DNA from: Saccopteryx bilineata | Lineage: Eukaryota; Chordata; Mammalia; Chiroptera; Emballonuridae | Length of the DNA stretch: 64,000 nucleotides | Assembly (NCBI RefSeq): GCF_036850765.1 | Contig: NC_089492.1 | Location: 292,724,590-292,788,589, forward strand | Direction: 5' to 3' | In this document: positions 23,201 through 33,890 of the stretch, one piece after another | Numbering within the stretch: the first letter of the stretch is position 1 | Layout of the letters: every line of letters starts with the position of its first letter | Notes under the pieces: model-generated | The model's database searches: none | Told to the model about the DNA's origin: nothing | Seen by the model: only the letters and a program-made list of their open reading frames with translations | Program-made: the position numbers and the translations under genes

Positions 23201-25370
23201 CATGAATGCTGTGGTCCGGGTCATGCAGCTGCCGGACTCCGGACTCGAGATTCGTGACCGCATGTGGCTCAAGATCACCATCGCCAACGCTGTCATCGGT
23301 GAGTGGTCTGCTGGGTGCCGCTGCAGGCCAGGCGGTGGCTGGGCTTCTGCTTGACGTGATCCTTGGTAGGGGCGGACGTGGTGGACTGGCTGTACACGCA
23401 CGTGGAGGGCTTCAAGGAGCGGCGGGAGGCCCGCAAGTATGCCAGCAGCATGCTGAAGCGTGGCTTCCTGCGGCATACGGTGAACAAGGTCACCTTCTCC
23501 GAGCAGTGCTACTACGTCTTTGGGGACCTGTGCAGCAGTGAGTGTGGAGGTGCGGGTCCAGGTGCCCGGAGCGGGGGAGCCCACGCCACCCTCACCTGCC
23601 CTCCCCTCCCCTCCCCTCCTGCCAGATCTCGAAGCCCTGAACCTGAACAGCGGCTCCAGTGGGGCCTCGGATCAGGACACACTGGCCCCGCTACCCCACC
23701 CGGCTCCCTGGCCCCTGGGTCAGGGCTACCCCTACCAGTACCCGGGGCCTCCCTGCTTTCCGCCCGCATACCAGGACCCTGGCTTCAGCTATGGCAGCGG
23801 CAGTGCCGGGAGTCAGCAGAGTGAAGGTGAGAGCATGCTGGTGCCCGGTTCCCTGCGCCTGCTGCCTGGCTCTGCCCCATGCACTCTGCCTGCTGTTGCT
23901 TGGGTTCTGGGTGGGCTTCTTTGCGAGGGGGTGAATGGTTGAGGGAGGTGGGAGGTAGAAGCTGGAGGCTTTGGGGGTTGTGGGGCAGAGGCAGGAGGCC
24001 AGGAGTGGGAAGGGCCGTGTGGTGGCCTGGCATGGGGGGGGTGGATGCAGAGGGGCCCCAGGACACAGTGGAGGACAGGCAGCTTCTCTGGACACCTGTA
24101 GCCTGGCATGGAGCCAGAGGTGGCCAACCTCACAGATAACCTCCTCCCCACACTGGGATGTGTGGGGAGCTGAGGGAAGAGGTCGGAGGTATCCCTGAGA
24201 AAGAACGGTGGCCTGAGAATGAGTCTGAGTGGTACCAGCAAGTTTTTGGCAGGCGAGGCCTGCGGGGTCTGGGGAGAGGTCAGACAGTGGGCCCAGAGGA
24301 CCCAGACAGAGCGGGTTGGAGGGCTGCGGTGCCAGAGGGAAAGCTGGTAGCGGGCACGCTCTGGTAGGCGCGTGGGTGCCTGGGCTGGGCCTGGTGTGTA
24401 ACTTGTGCTATCCCTTGCTTTGTGCTGAGCAAGCCTTAGACTGAAGGACTAGCGGAATGGACCCTCGGGGCCGGTAAGCCAGGGTCCTGCCCGGCGTCCC
24501 TCTCGGCATGTCCCTGTCCAGCTGTCGTCCTCGGGTTCCCAACGCTTCCTGAGAACCCAGGACAACGCTGCGCCGAGCAGTTGGCCAGGGCCCTGGGGTC
24601 CGATGGAAGGTGGGTTTCTGGGTGGGGGCCCAGGATGGCCAGTGGGAGCCAGCACACAGGGCTTTCACTGGTGTCTCAGTTTCTCAGCTGCAAGACCAGG
24701 CCCTTGGTGCAGGTACTGAGGTGAGGTGTGGGGGCACTGAGCTGGCCCCAGCGTGTCCCCTGCCTGCCTGCCACTGTCCCCTTTCTCCCTGCCTGCTGCA
24801 GTTGCCCCTGTGTCTCTGAGCAGGGCCAGTCCTGCCCTTTTGTCTGCATGGCTGCCTCTCCTACCCCACTGTGGCTTGGGACCACCAGGCTCTGCCCTTG
24901 GCTTTCTAGCAGTGGTCAGTTGTCCTGGAAGAGGTAGGGCCTGGCACTGACCATCCGGACATTCCTCCTTCTCCACCCCAGGAAGCAAAAGCAGCGGGTC
25001 CACCCGGAGTGCGGGCGGGAGCAGCCGTCGGGCCCCGGGCCGAGAACAGGAGCGCCGGGGACCTGGAGCTGGGGGCAGTGGCAGCGAGTCAGACCCCACA
25101 GCACCGAGTGGAACGGGCAGTGGCGGTTGGCGTGAGCGTCCCTCCAGCCAGCTCAGTCGTGGCAGCAGCCCACAAAGCCAGGCTTCAGCCACCGCCCCGG
25201 GGCTCCCCCCGCTGCACCCCCTGACAAAGGCGTACTCGGTGGTGGGCGGGCCACCTGGAGGGCCCCCCGTCCGGGAGCTGGCCGCTGTCCCCCCAGAGCT
25301 GACGGGCAGCCGACAGTCCTTCCAGAAGGCCATGGGGAACCCCTGCGAGTTCTTTGTTGACATCATGTGA
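14080..25370 (+). CDS. DVL1: Dishevelled segment polarity protein 1, 15 coding exons
   Basis: Cytoplasmic Wnt transducer linking Frizzled to Axin (canonical) and to Rho/Rac (planar polarity). Coding exons: 14080-14249, 19793-19862, 20044-20165, 20419-20522, 20762-20900, 21533-21626, 21697-21766, 21863-22002, 22079-22155, 22240-22307, 22450-22602 (or -22527), 23167-23298, 23370-23537, 23626-23826, 24982-25370. All introns are GT-AG and the frame is preserved; 698 aa (long) or 673 aa (short), against 695/670 in human. Domains: DIX about 1-85 ([20 protein letters not shown]), basic run [12 protein letters not shown] about 219-230, PDZ about 248-338 with the FLGISIVGQ carboxylate loop, DEP about 423-500, C-terminus ending FFVDIM. 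Intron 1 is 5.5 kb and holds a hAT element. Nearly certain; no disabling change seen. Confidence 0.97.
14250..19792 (+). other. DVL1 intron 1
   Basis: GT-AG intron (GTCAGT donor, CCCACAG acceptor) of 5,543 nt. Apart from the hAT copy it is unique GC-rich sequence with short homopolymers (C-run near 16106-16116, another near 18350). Open frames on both strands have no family resemblance. Confidence 0.85.
15405..15701. mobile_element. Non-autonomous hAT DNA transposon (MITE), 297 bp
   Basis: Terminal inverted repeats begin CAGTGGTCCCCAACCTT at both ends (right end read in reverse), then GGGCC(A/G)CG(G/A)ACC after a 3-base indel. An exact 8-bp duplication CCTTGGAA flanks it (15397-15404 and 15702-15709). 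An 8-bp duplication with CAGTG termini is diagnostic of the hAT superfamily. The inside is AT-rich, has no transposase, and carries two subterminal GGACCGGTACC motifs near the right end. It lies in DVL1 intron 1. The family name is not resolved. Confidence 0.92.
20901..21245 (+). repeat. Degenerate (TG/TGCA) repeat at the start of DVL1 intron 5
   Basis: An imperfect run of GTGTGTG, GTGCATGCATG and GTATATGTG units starts at the exon 5 splice donor and extends for about 340 bases. The donor itself is CCG|GTGTGTGGG, poorer than consensus at +3 to +6. Confidence 0.85.
22450..22602 (+). other. DVL1 exon 11 with two in-frame 5' splice sites
   Basis: The exon can end at 22527 (TACG|GTACGA) or 22602 (CCCAC|GTAAGT). 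The difference is 75 nt, adding 25 residues starting [16 protein letters not shown]. Both join exon 12 in frame, giving E or Q at the junction. The longer form has the stronger donor. Human DVL1 has the same 25-aa difference between its two isoforms. Confidence 0.85.
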
Positions 25371-26290
25371 CTGAGGACAGTGTGCCTTCTGCAGGCCTTG
25401 CAATGGGGTCGTCGGGGGTCCTGCTGCTCCCGCAGGAGGGCACTGCATCTGGAGCTTGTGTGGCCTTGCCTTAGCGGTGGTTGTCCTAGGTCAGGACAGC
25501 TCTCCATGTGCACGGGGGCCATGCTGCAGGGTCAGCCTGGAGTGCAGCCCGAGCTCCATGATCTGCACTCAGCAGCCGTCCGTTCCTGGTCAGAGCAGCT
25601 GTGTTCAAGCGGACCCTGCAGGGGCGCCTCTGTTCCCAGCAGAGCTGACTTGCTTCCTTGGTGTGCACCCCAGTGCTGCGTACAGTGCCCCAGGCCAAGA
25701 TGAGAGGTGGCTGCTGGGCTTGGGCCCCACTGGTCACCCTGTGTGCAGGCCCTGCCCATCTTGTTCAGGCTGGGGGGGCCATGTCAGGAGTGGAATCGGA
25801 CCCCCCGGACCTTTCTGGCTGCCTAGGGTAGGGGTATAATTTATTTATTTATTGCTTGGCCTGTGTTCCTCTGGGGAAGGTGGTGGCCCAGACGGCCCCC
25901 ACACCCAGCTGGAGCAGTTTGCATGCCCCCCCTACTGGGTCTCAGAGTGAATACAGGGATACAGGTTGTGTCTGAAAATGTGGTGGGGGGTGGTGGTGAG
26001 GGGGACCCAGGAGCGGGGCGCATCTTAGCAGCCAGAGAAGTGGCACATGCCCCACAGGTGCTCAGCTGTATTGGGCAGGTCTGGGGGAGAGGGGCAGCCA
26101 GCCCGCCCTTCCTGTTGTCCTCAGGTGACCACCCACCGTGCACACTGCTACCCAGCGACTCTGGCCTGCACAAGTCTGCGCTGTAGATAACTGTACCAAG
26201 TCAGAGCACCATTGGATAGAGTTGATAGAGCTGCTTCTGTGTAAATGCTATTTTAAACACTAAAAAGCATTTAATTTTATGGGGCTGACG
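25371..26290 (+). other. DVL1 3' UTR
   Basis: From the TGA stop to about where the sequence TTTAAACACTAAAAAGCATT (about 26252) suggests a 3' end. No AATAAA or ATTAAA is present there, so the exact end is uncertain. Confidence 0.6.
25841..25853 (+). promoter_or_regulatory. AU-rich element in the DVL1 3' UTR
   Basis: Two overlapping copies of the nonamer TTATTTATT (25841-25849, 25845-25853), the core destabilising motif bound by TTP/HuR-type proteins. It stands out in an otherwise GC-rich UTR. Confidence 0.6.
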
Positions 26291-26875
26291 TGTGGCCTGT
26301 CTCTTTTGTCTTGCCCAACTGCCGTAGATGATTGGGGTATAGAGGTTAGTCCAGGCTCTCCAGGGTCTGGCCAGAGCTGACCCAGGACCGGCCAGGTGCT
26401 GTCCTCTGGATCCAGCTCAGTGACAAGGCTCTCTCACTTGGTGCTGGCAGCAGGCAAGTCCACAGTGGGAAATTTTCTGCCTGTGGTGCTGGCTCCTGCA
26501 TCCAGCTGTCCTGGCGGCTGGCTCTGGCCTTGGTGCTTACCCCCCCCCCCCCAACTCTGTATGCAGCGCTAGGGATGAGTTGACCCTATTCTACCTGCAC
26601 ATGCCAGGCCAGGGAGAGAGAAGGAAGCTGGTGTCCCCCTTCTCCTTGAGTGGGTCTCTGTTCTGCACTGGGGTTCATGGTCAGTGTAGCTCTAGACCAT
26701 ACCTGACTCTGAGGCCCCGGGTAGTGAGATCTCACAGGGCTAAGACCCCTCATGCCCAGTGGAGGCCTGGGGTTATGGAGTCAACAGTCAGCCTGGGGTT
26801 AGAATCTGGAGGTGAGGGTGTCTCAGCAGAGTCCAGCATAGTCTGCAGGTTGCTGTATCATTTCTAGGTCTGGGT

Positions 26876-29800
26876 TCACTGGGGTGAGGTCACCGGGTCA
26901 TGGGTCACTTGTTTTTGCTGAGTCTCCTCTCCACCCCCGCTGCTGTGCTGCCCCCTGGCATTGCCAGGACCCCCTCCCAGGAAGAACTCGGGAGTGTTTC
27001 TTTCTGGCTGCCACAGCAGCAGGTAGCACTTGGGCAGGTGGAAGGTGGCCAGGATGCCCAGAGCACAGAGGAGGCTGGCACCCATCTGCACAGTCGGCTG
27101 GTAGGCCACATGCACGTTGGCAAAGAGGGGCACGAAGGAGACCCAGGTGATGAAGTAGGCCAGCATGGCAAAGGTCAGGCTGTAGGCGCTGTTGTAGCGG
27201 CCAGGCTGGCTGGGCACCAGGAAGGTGCCCAGGAAGCACAGACAGGCCAGCCCGGCGTTGGCGGCGTGCACCAGGCCAAAGCTGACCCAGGAGCGCACAC
27301 GGCAGTGCACCAGCACCTCCGTGGGCAGCACCCGCCAGTCCATCACCACCTCCGGTGGGAAGGCCACCAGGTACCAGGTGCACAGTGCCCCCTCTGCCAG
27401 CAAGGCGAGCAGCACCACCAGCCAGGCCCGGGGCCCCCGCAGGTGGCCACGCAGGTGGTCTGCCCAGCTCTGCGGCAGCTCTGACTCCACGAATATCTCG
27501 GCCGCCTGCAGAAAGAGGGTGCTCAGGCAGCCGGTGAGCGGGAGGTGCAGCAGCGGCTGCTGGGCCAGGCAGCTGGCGGGGCTGGGCTGGCCAGGGAACA
27601 GGAGGACACTGAGACAGACGAGGCCCAGGCAGGCCAGGCCAAAGCAGGCCTGTGGCCCGCCCGAGGCCCGAACTAGGGGGCTGTCCTGGTGCCAGATGAA
27701 TAGTCCCAGGGCGGCCAGCACCAGCCCCAGCACCAGGCCCAGCAGCACCAGCAGCACCAGCACAGCAGGCTCCCCCCACGTCAGGAACTTGGGCCTGCGG
27801 GGGAAGCAGTGCAGACTCCTGTCTGGGGACCACTGGTCCTGGTCACACGGGGTACAGAGGAAGTCGTCTGGAGTACGGGAAGAGAGAGAGGGTGTTGGGA
27901 GCACAGCCTCCCCTGGGCTTTCCCCCACCACAGGCTCTGGCCCAGGAGACAGCTTCTGAGCCAGGATGTACCAGGACCCTGCAGGTCCCTTCCCCACCTT
28001 CCCTGCCTCAGCTTGTGTAGACCAGCAGCGAAGGGAATGGCCTGGGCCCTACAGGAAATGTGGCTGACCTGAGAAAGGGCTGACCTGGGGAGGGATCTCA
28101 CCTGGGCCCGCAGGGCAGATGGCTGGTCTGGGAAGGGACTCACCTGGGTTGCGCCGGTAGCTGCCTGCTTTGCAGTCCACACAGTCGTAGCAGCAGGAAT
28201 GGAAACCCTTCATACGGCGCACCTGGCCCACCTTGCACTGCCTCGAGCACTGGGACACGGGCTTCTGGTGCGGACCTCAGGACTCAGGCAGGCTCCATTG
28301 GGCTGGGTGTACCCGCCCGGGACCTGGGGATGCCCCCCTACTGCCGCCCTCACCCCCCTCAGGTGGGGCAGACCTTTATCTGGAGCTGCTGTGCAGCAAG
28401 GGACAGCCCAGTGCTCACCATGTTCTTTGGGGTGTGCCAGCACATCTGGGATAGCTGCAGCTGTAGGTGGCCATTAAAGCCGCCCACGTTGCGCAGCTCG
28501 GGCATCGGGCCTTGCCACACCCATAACTTCAGGTCGTAGTCCATGTTTATGTTCCCGCTGGTGTCGAACCTCAGCGCGAGACCGCGTGCCCGGAAGCTCA
28601 TGTTGTACATGTTCTCCAGGAGCTGGTGGGCATGTTGAGCAGTGGGTGGGACCAGGCCAGCTGCCTGCAGCCTTGACTGCCTCCCCACTGTCCTTTTCCC
28701 TTGGGCGCACGCTGGCCGGCACAGCTCCCACGTTCTCACCTGCCAGGGCTGCACGGGCACTTGTGTGGGGCAGCCCGAGGCATTGCAGAGCAGCGTGTTG
28801 TGCAGGGCCTGGGCCACACTGTAGACTGCTGCATAGGCCGCGAAGGTCTGTTGGTGCAGCAGGCCGGCAGACACGTTCTCCAGTGATATGTGGTTGCACT
28901 GGGGGCAGCGCGGCCCTACCACATGCTCCTCTAGGTCTGGCTGTTCCGCCTCCAGTGAGGCGCAGAAGGCAGGGTCAGCAGCCAGGGCCAGGCGGGTCTG
29001 CACGTAGGATGAGAAGTCAGGCATCGAGGCGCCCCGCTGCAGGAAGCCCAGCACAGTGCCCATCTGGGCCATGCCGGGTAGTGTCATGACCAGGTCCGAG
29101 GTCAGCCAGGCCTCACTGGCCACCCACACCTTGGGCAAGAGCCTGTAGTGGATGCTATAGTGGAAGAAAACACGGGCAGCCTGGACGGAGGAGAAGAGGA
29201 CCACCACCTCCACGCTGCTCTGGTTCACCTGGCGCAGCAGCCCCAGCAGGCTGCGCTGCCAGAGGCTGCGGGCACCAGGCAGCGGCACCAGGCCCTCGTG
29301 TGCGATGCAAATGCCCCGTGAGTTGGCTTGGCTGGAGAAGAGGCTCAGGCCCTGGCGGCCATACTCGTCGTCACTGCCCACGGCAGCGACCCAGTTCCAC
29401 CTGAGCGCATGCAGCAGCTCCACCATGGCTGCCACCTGCACTCGGTCACTGGGCACCGTGCGGAAGAAGGATGGGAAGGCCTCTCGGTCACTCAGCCGGT
29501 CTGTGCTGGCACCGTAGCTGACCTGCAGTGGCCAGGAGATGTGTTCCAATGGTGGGGCAGGGGTGATCTGCGGGCAGGGCTGGCAAGGGTAGGTGATGGG
29601 GGAGAGATGGGGCGCACCTGGGGCATGAGGAAGAAACCGAAGAGCTTGGCGGTGACGAGGGCGAGCTCGGAGGAGTGGGGGCCGATGACGGCCAGCACAC
29701 GGGGCTGGTACTGCCTGTAGTCACAGTAGGTGGCAATGTTGCGGCTGCCAGCCTTGGCCATGAACACAAGGCTAGGCTTCATGGCAACCGCAGGCTCTGA

Positions 29801-30203
29801 GCATGTGTCGAAGAGGTCGTAGCCCAGGTGCAGCCCAGGCAGCAGGGTGGACCCTCTGTTGATCTCCTCCACGGCCATCTTCACAGCGAGTGCCCAGAGC
29901 AGGCCAAGCGACGAGAACCTGGGACCACACAGGATTGTAGGCAGGAACACCTCATTCCTGCTCTGGAAACCGCCCCCCCACAGGGCCATCCCCCCCCACC
30001 TCCTACCTGGTGCACACGGTGGTGTTGGGCTGTGTCCTGTCACGGAGACCTCTGTCCTCTGCTGAGCCCAGAGGGAATAGCCCACCCAGCACATAGTCCC
30101 CCTGCATCCTAAGCTGCCGGGACAGGCACAATGGGGCCCCCACTTCAAAGCCCAGTAGAGCGGAGAGGCCCAGGAAAGCCAGGACTGACATGCTGGGTGG
30201 CAT
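26876..30203 (-). CDS. TAS1R3: Taste receptor type 1 member 3, 6 exons, intact
   Basis: Class C GPCR that pairs with TAS1R2 (sweet) or TAS1R1 (umami) in taste cells. Exons in transcript order: 30203-30007, 29918-29618, 29522-28740, 28622-28419, 28264-28144, 27867-26876; all GT-AG. The joined frame is 2,598 nt, 865 aa with no stop or frameshift (human 852). Layout: signal peptide about 1-21 followed by [10 protein letters not shown], Venus-flytrap domain to about 490, cysteine-rich domain ([23 protein letters not shown]) to about 555, seven TM helices from about 565 with WGEPAV at the entry, then a tail containing [12 protein letters not shown]. The tail then differs from human and ends PVTSPQ. 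An alternative start ATG lies 4 codons downstream. Intron 3 (117 nt) is a multiple of three and stop-free. It converges on DVL1. Confidence 0.96.
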
Positions 30204-31696
30204 CTTCTGGCAGGGACCGCAAGTGCATGAGCTGGGTAGGGGCCCAGATATGGTGAGTTGAGGCTTAGGAGGGGTTGGAGGATTTGTTTAGCAAAACCCT
30301 CACCCATTCTCACCTGCCATGCCCAGGGGCCCCTGGAGATGGCCTTCCTTTCCTGGGCCCAAGATTTCCATACATCATTTGCTGTTATCCTGATGCTACC
30401 AGGCCCTTTGGCTGACAGTGACCCGGGCAGGCAGGCTTTGAGCAGCCACTGAGCATGACCATTACCTGCTTGTACCCAAGCCCTTTGGCACCCACCCCAT
30501 TCCTGGAGAGCGAAAGAGACACCCAGGATTTCTCTGTCAGAGGGTCCTAGGCAGCTCCCTGTGGGAGGGGCGTGGAGGTCTTTGTACCCTGGGAAGTGGG
30601 CACAGAAGCACCTCTCTCCAGCCCTAGGGAGGCACCATCAGCGGTCAGGAGGAGACTGCAGCGGCAACTCTATCTGCAAGCCCAGGGACAGCCTGAGGGG
30701 GGTGTCCCACAGGCCTGCACACTAGCCAGGAGGACAGTGGCCAGCTGGCCAGCCTGGCCTCCACCCTGTGGCTGGAGACAGTCCTGCTGTGGGGGCCCTG
30801 GCTTCTCAGCTTGCCTGGGAACAATGCATCTTGGGGGCTTGGGTGATTCCTCCAGCAGTGGCCTGGGGCTTGGAAGCTTCAGGAGCTCTGTGGCTGGCTC
30901 TGCTTCCCAGGTCTGTGCACCTGACACAGCAAGTTCCCCCCTATGGGGACAGGGTTCCCAGCTGGACCTGCAGGGGAGTTGCATGCAAAGGAGGGAGGAA
31001 AAACTGTAACCAAATGGGCCACCGCAGTTGAGTCAGCACCAGGTGTGCAGCAGTTCCTAGGAACCCATCTCCCCCTACCTGGGCACCTCACTGATACCAG
31101 GCTTGGGGGTGGAAGTGTACCCAGAGGAGCTGGGGGAGGCTGGTGATTCCCCTGGGGTAGGAGCTCTGGGTGTCTCAACCCTGGCTGTGCCTGCAGACTT
31201 TTACAGATGGTCTGGGGACCAATGTTTGCCCACCTGCACTGGCCTGTGGGGAGGGTTCACGTTGTTCAGCACACTCAGGACATGCACATGCATGTATACA
31301 ACACATTGTAGGACACCTGCATGTGCACAATACACACACACACACAGAGTGCTCTGCACCTGAACATGATAAATACACCAGTGCACTGTATGATACATAC
31401 ACACAAGGCACACAGCGCATTGCACCTGCACACCCATGATACACACATGCTATTGCACTGCACCTGCATGACATACACAATACATGCACACACTGCACCC
31501 ACACACATATGTGGATATACATGTGCAGCCTTTGTTCATTGGCCTGTGTAGACCCCAGGTTGTTCTCCCAAGCAAGTTCTTCATTGTCATTGGCCTTAGC
31601 TGGCACCACACAGGGCTGTGGTCTCTGCTTGGTGTGGGGCAGAATTGGACAGGGTGCAGCAGCAGAGCCTGGCATTGGCTGACACTGAATGTCCAA
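30204..31696. other. Intergenic DNA upstream of TAS1R3
   Basis: No CpG island or gene seen, in line with a tissue-restricted TAS1R3 promoter. The last part is the CA-rich tract described separately. Confidence 0.45.
31270..31515. repeat. CA/ATACAC-rich low-complexity tract
   Basis: Irregular units of ACACAC, ACACATGC, GATACAC and TGCACC over about 245 bases. Units are diverged and there is no long pure dinucleotide run. Confidence 0.8.
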
Positions 31697-31709
31697 GAGG
31701 ACCCTTCTT

Positions 31710-32026
31710 CTTCTTTTTTTACAGAGACAGAGAGACGGGTAGATAGGGACAGACAGACAGGAACAGAGAGATGAGAAGCATCAATCATCAATTTTTCGTT
31801 GTGACACCTTAGTTGTTCACTGATTGCTTTCTCATATGTGCCTTGACCGTGGGCCTTCAGCAGACCAAGTAACCCCTTGCTCAAGCCAGTGACCTTGGGT
31901 CCAAGCTGGTGAGCCTTGCTCAAACCAGATGAGCACGCGCTCAAGCTGGCGACCTCGGGGTCTCGAACCTGGGTCCTCCACATCTCAGTCCGACGCTCTA
32001 TCCACTGCACCACCGCCTAGTCAGGT
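31710..32026 (-). mobile_element. tRNA-derived SINE (bat type A), reverse
   Basis: Reverse copy of the 1556 family with head near 32000-32026. The 13-bp repeat GAGGACCCTTCTT flanks it exactly at 31697-31709 and 32027-32039. Confidence 0.92.
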
Positions 32027-32039
32027 GAGGACCCTTCTT

Positions 32040-32405
32040 GATACGTGTCCTTTCTGTGGACCACAGCTGTGGCCCAGAGCAGTCCCTGCTCCACTGGCTG
32101 CAGCTGGGCAGGTCTTTCTTTCTGCAGGGTGTGCAGCTGGCCCAGGCCTACCCTTCTAATCCAGCACCTTGGGTGATTCCACATCTGATTTACCAATAAA
32201 ATGATAGTCCTGTGGACCTCAACAAGGGTCAGGGTGGGGGGACCAAGCTAAACCCTGCACAGGGACAGCTAGGCAGCAGCCCTGCTTAATTTCCCGTGGT
32301 TGACAGTCCAGCCATATAGGCGGTGGGGCCGTGGACCCCTCCCCCTTGGTAAGCAGAGGCCTGGCACACTCCACAACCCCGTCCTGGAATGCAGAATCTG
32401 CTTCT
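32040..32405. other. Intergenic DNA
   Basis: Short unique stretch between SINEs with no gene seen. Confidence 0.4.
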
Positions 32406-32420
32406 TTAATTGTAACTTAA

Positions 32421-32770
32421 GCCTGACCAGGTGGTGGCGCAGTGGATGGAGCATCGGACTGGGATGCAGAGGACCTGGGTTCGAGACCCTGTGGTCGCCA
32501 GCATGAGTGCGGGTTCATCTGGTTTGAGGGGAAAGCCCACCAGCTTGAACCCAGGGTCGCTGGCTCCAGCAAGGGGTTACTTGGTCTACTGAAGGCCCGC
32601 GGTCAAGGCACATGTGAGAGAGCAATCAATGAACAACTAAGGTGTTGCAACGCGCAATGAAAAACTGATGATTGATGCTTCTCATCTCTCTCCGTTCCTG
32701 TCTGTCCCTGTCTATCCCTCTCTCTGACTCACTCTGTCTCTGTAAAAAATAAAAATAAATAAAATAAAAA
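32421..32770 (+). mobile_element. tRNA-derived SINE (bat type A)
   Basis: Forward copy starting GCCTGACCAGGTGGTGGCGC and ending in an (AAAAT)n tail. The 15-bp repeat TTAATTGTAACTTAA flanks it at 32406-32420 and 32771-32785. The right duplication directly abuts a second, reverse SINE. Confidence 0.92.
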
Positions 32771-32785
32771 TTAATTGTAACTTAA

Positions 32786-32929
32786 AAAAAAAAAGTTTAT
32801 TTATTGATTTTAGCGAGGGAGACAGGGACATTGATTTGTTCCTGTATGTGCCCTGACTGGGGGTCGAACCAGCAACCTCTGTGCTTTGGGATAATGCTCC
32901 AACCAACTGAGCTATCTGGCCAGAGCTGA
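32786..32929 (-). mobile_element. tRNA-derived SINE (short type B), reverse
   Basis: A-tail complement (TTTATTTATTGATTTTAGCG) at the left and tRNA-like head (AACCAACTGAGCTATCTGGCC) at the right. It is followed by AAATTGTAATTTA (32930 on), which repeats AATTGTAACTTA to its left with one mismatch, so it appears to use the same target as the SINE at 32421. Confidence 0.8.
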
Positions 32930-32941
32930 AATTGTAATTTA

Positions 32942-33142
32942 TTTATGTTGGAAATACCATCACCTGTATTACAGTTTCCAAAGGTCCCCACAAGCTCACA
33001 CTCATGCACAGCTGCTGCATGGTGGATCCTTGACACCCAAGATGTTGAGATCAGTGAGGAGCTAGTGGAATAGTCCAGGCTCCCAGGGTGTGGCTGTCTG
33101 CCAGCCTGTTAGGCAAAGGGGTCCATGCCCTGCCCTGTGCCA
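32942..33142. other. Intergenic DNA downstream of CPTP
   Basis: No gene or intact repeat seen. Confidence 0.4.
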
Positions 33143-33148
33143 TTTATT
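33143..33148 (-). terminator. Probable CPTP poly(A) signal
   Basis: TTTATT on the plus strand is AATAAA on the CPTP strand, about 745 bases after the stop codon. It is the first canonical signal downstream. Confidence 0.6.
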
Positions 33149-33890
33149 GTGGGTCAGCTGAGCTCCACGGGGACAGGTAGCAAGGGGTAGAGGAGAGGGA
33201 ATACAGCATGTCACTGGCTGCCAAGGAGGGGGAGGTCAGCTGGCCCAGTAGTCAGGGGTTCTTGGGGGCTCTGGCAGAGCACCCAGCAACAGTGTGGCTG
33301 CAGGAGGCAGCTGATATGTGCAGGCCTACAGAGGCAGGGCAGGCCCATGCTCAAGGCTCCAGCTCCTGGCTGTGACCGCTGAGGACAGGTGGGCCCCTGG
33401 ATAACAAAAAGGTGAGGGGCAGGGAACAAGATGCAGTGCCAATGGCTGCCCAGATTCCCTCTATGTCCTGGAGATAGCCAGCCTGGTATGGAGGGGCCAC
33501 AGATACTCGGTCCTGGACCTGGGCCCCAATGGACCTGGAGACCTGCACCAGCAGAGTGCATTGGCTGAAGAGTCTATACTCTAGGGACTCACTCATTTCA
33601 CAGACTTGACCCCCAGGTAAGGACAGCCTCCAGGGCTTTTGGATGAACACTGATCCTGCCCCCACCTTCCCTGTGTACTGCACTGTATCCATTGCCAGCA
33701 CCTTCTCTGTCTGTAGCCCAAGTGGGTCACACTGGGTATGTGGCTCCCCACAAGCTCAGCTTGCAGAGGAGACAGTGGTTTTCCTGCTCCTGGGGCACTC
33801 GGAAAGCTCCATGGTGGGACTGACAGGCCCTGGCTGCCCCAGCCCAGCTCCAAAGAAGGGGATGCCCTCCCAGCCAGGGCCCTCCAGCCC
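33149..33890 (-). other. CPTP 3' UTR
   Basis: Sequence between the CPTP stop codon and the first AATAAA on that strand. No repeat or further exon seen. Confidence 0.6.

Noticed and set aside
27225..27959. 244-codon open frame antisense to TAS1R3 exon 6
   Set aside because: It is a shadow of the GC-rich receptor exon, with no independent coding signature.
31270..31515. Possible CRISPR-like or satellite array
   Set aside because: Units are irregular CA-rich words with no constant repeat and spacer lengths; it is simple-sequence DNA in a mammalian genome.
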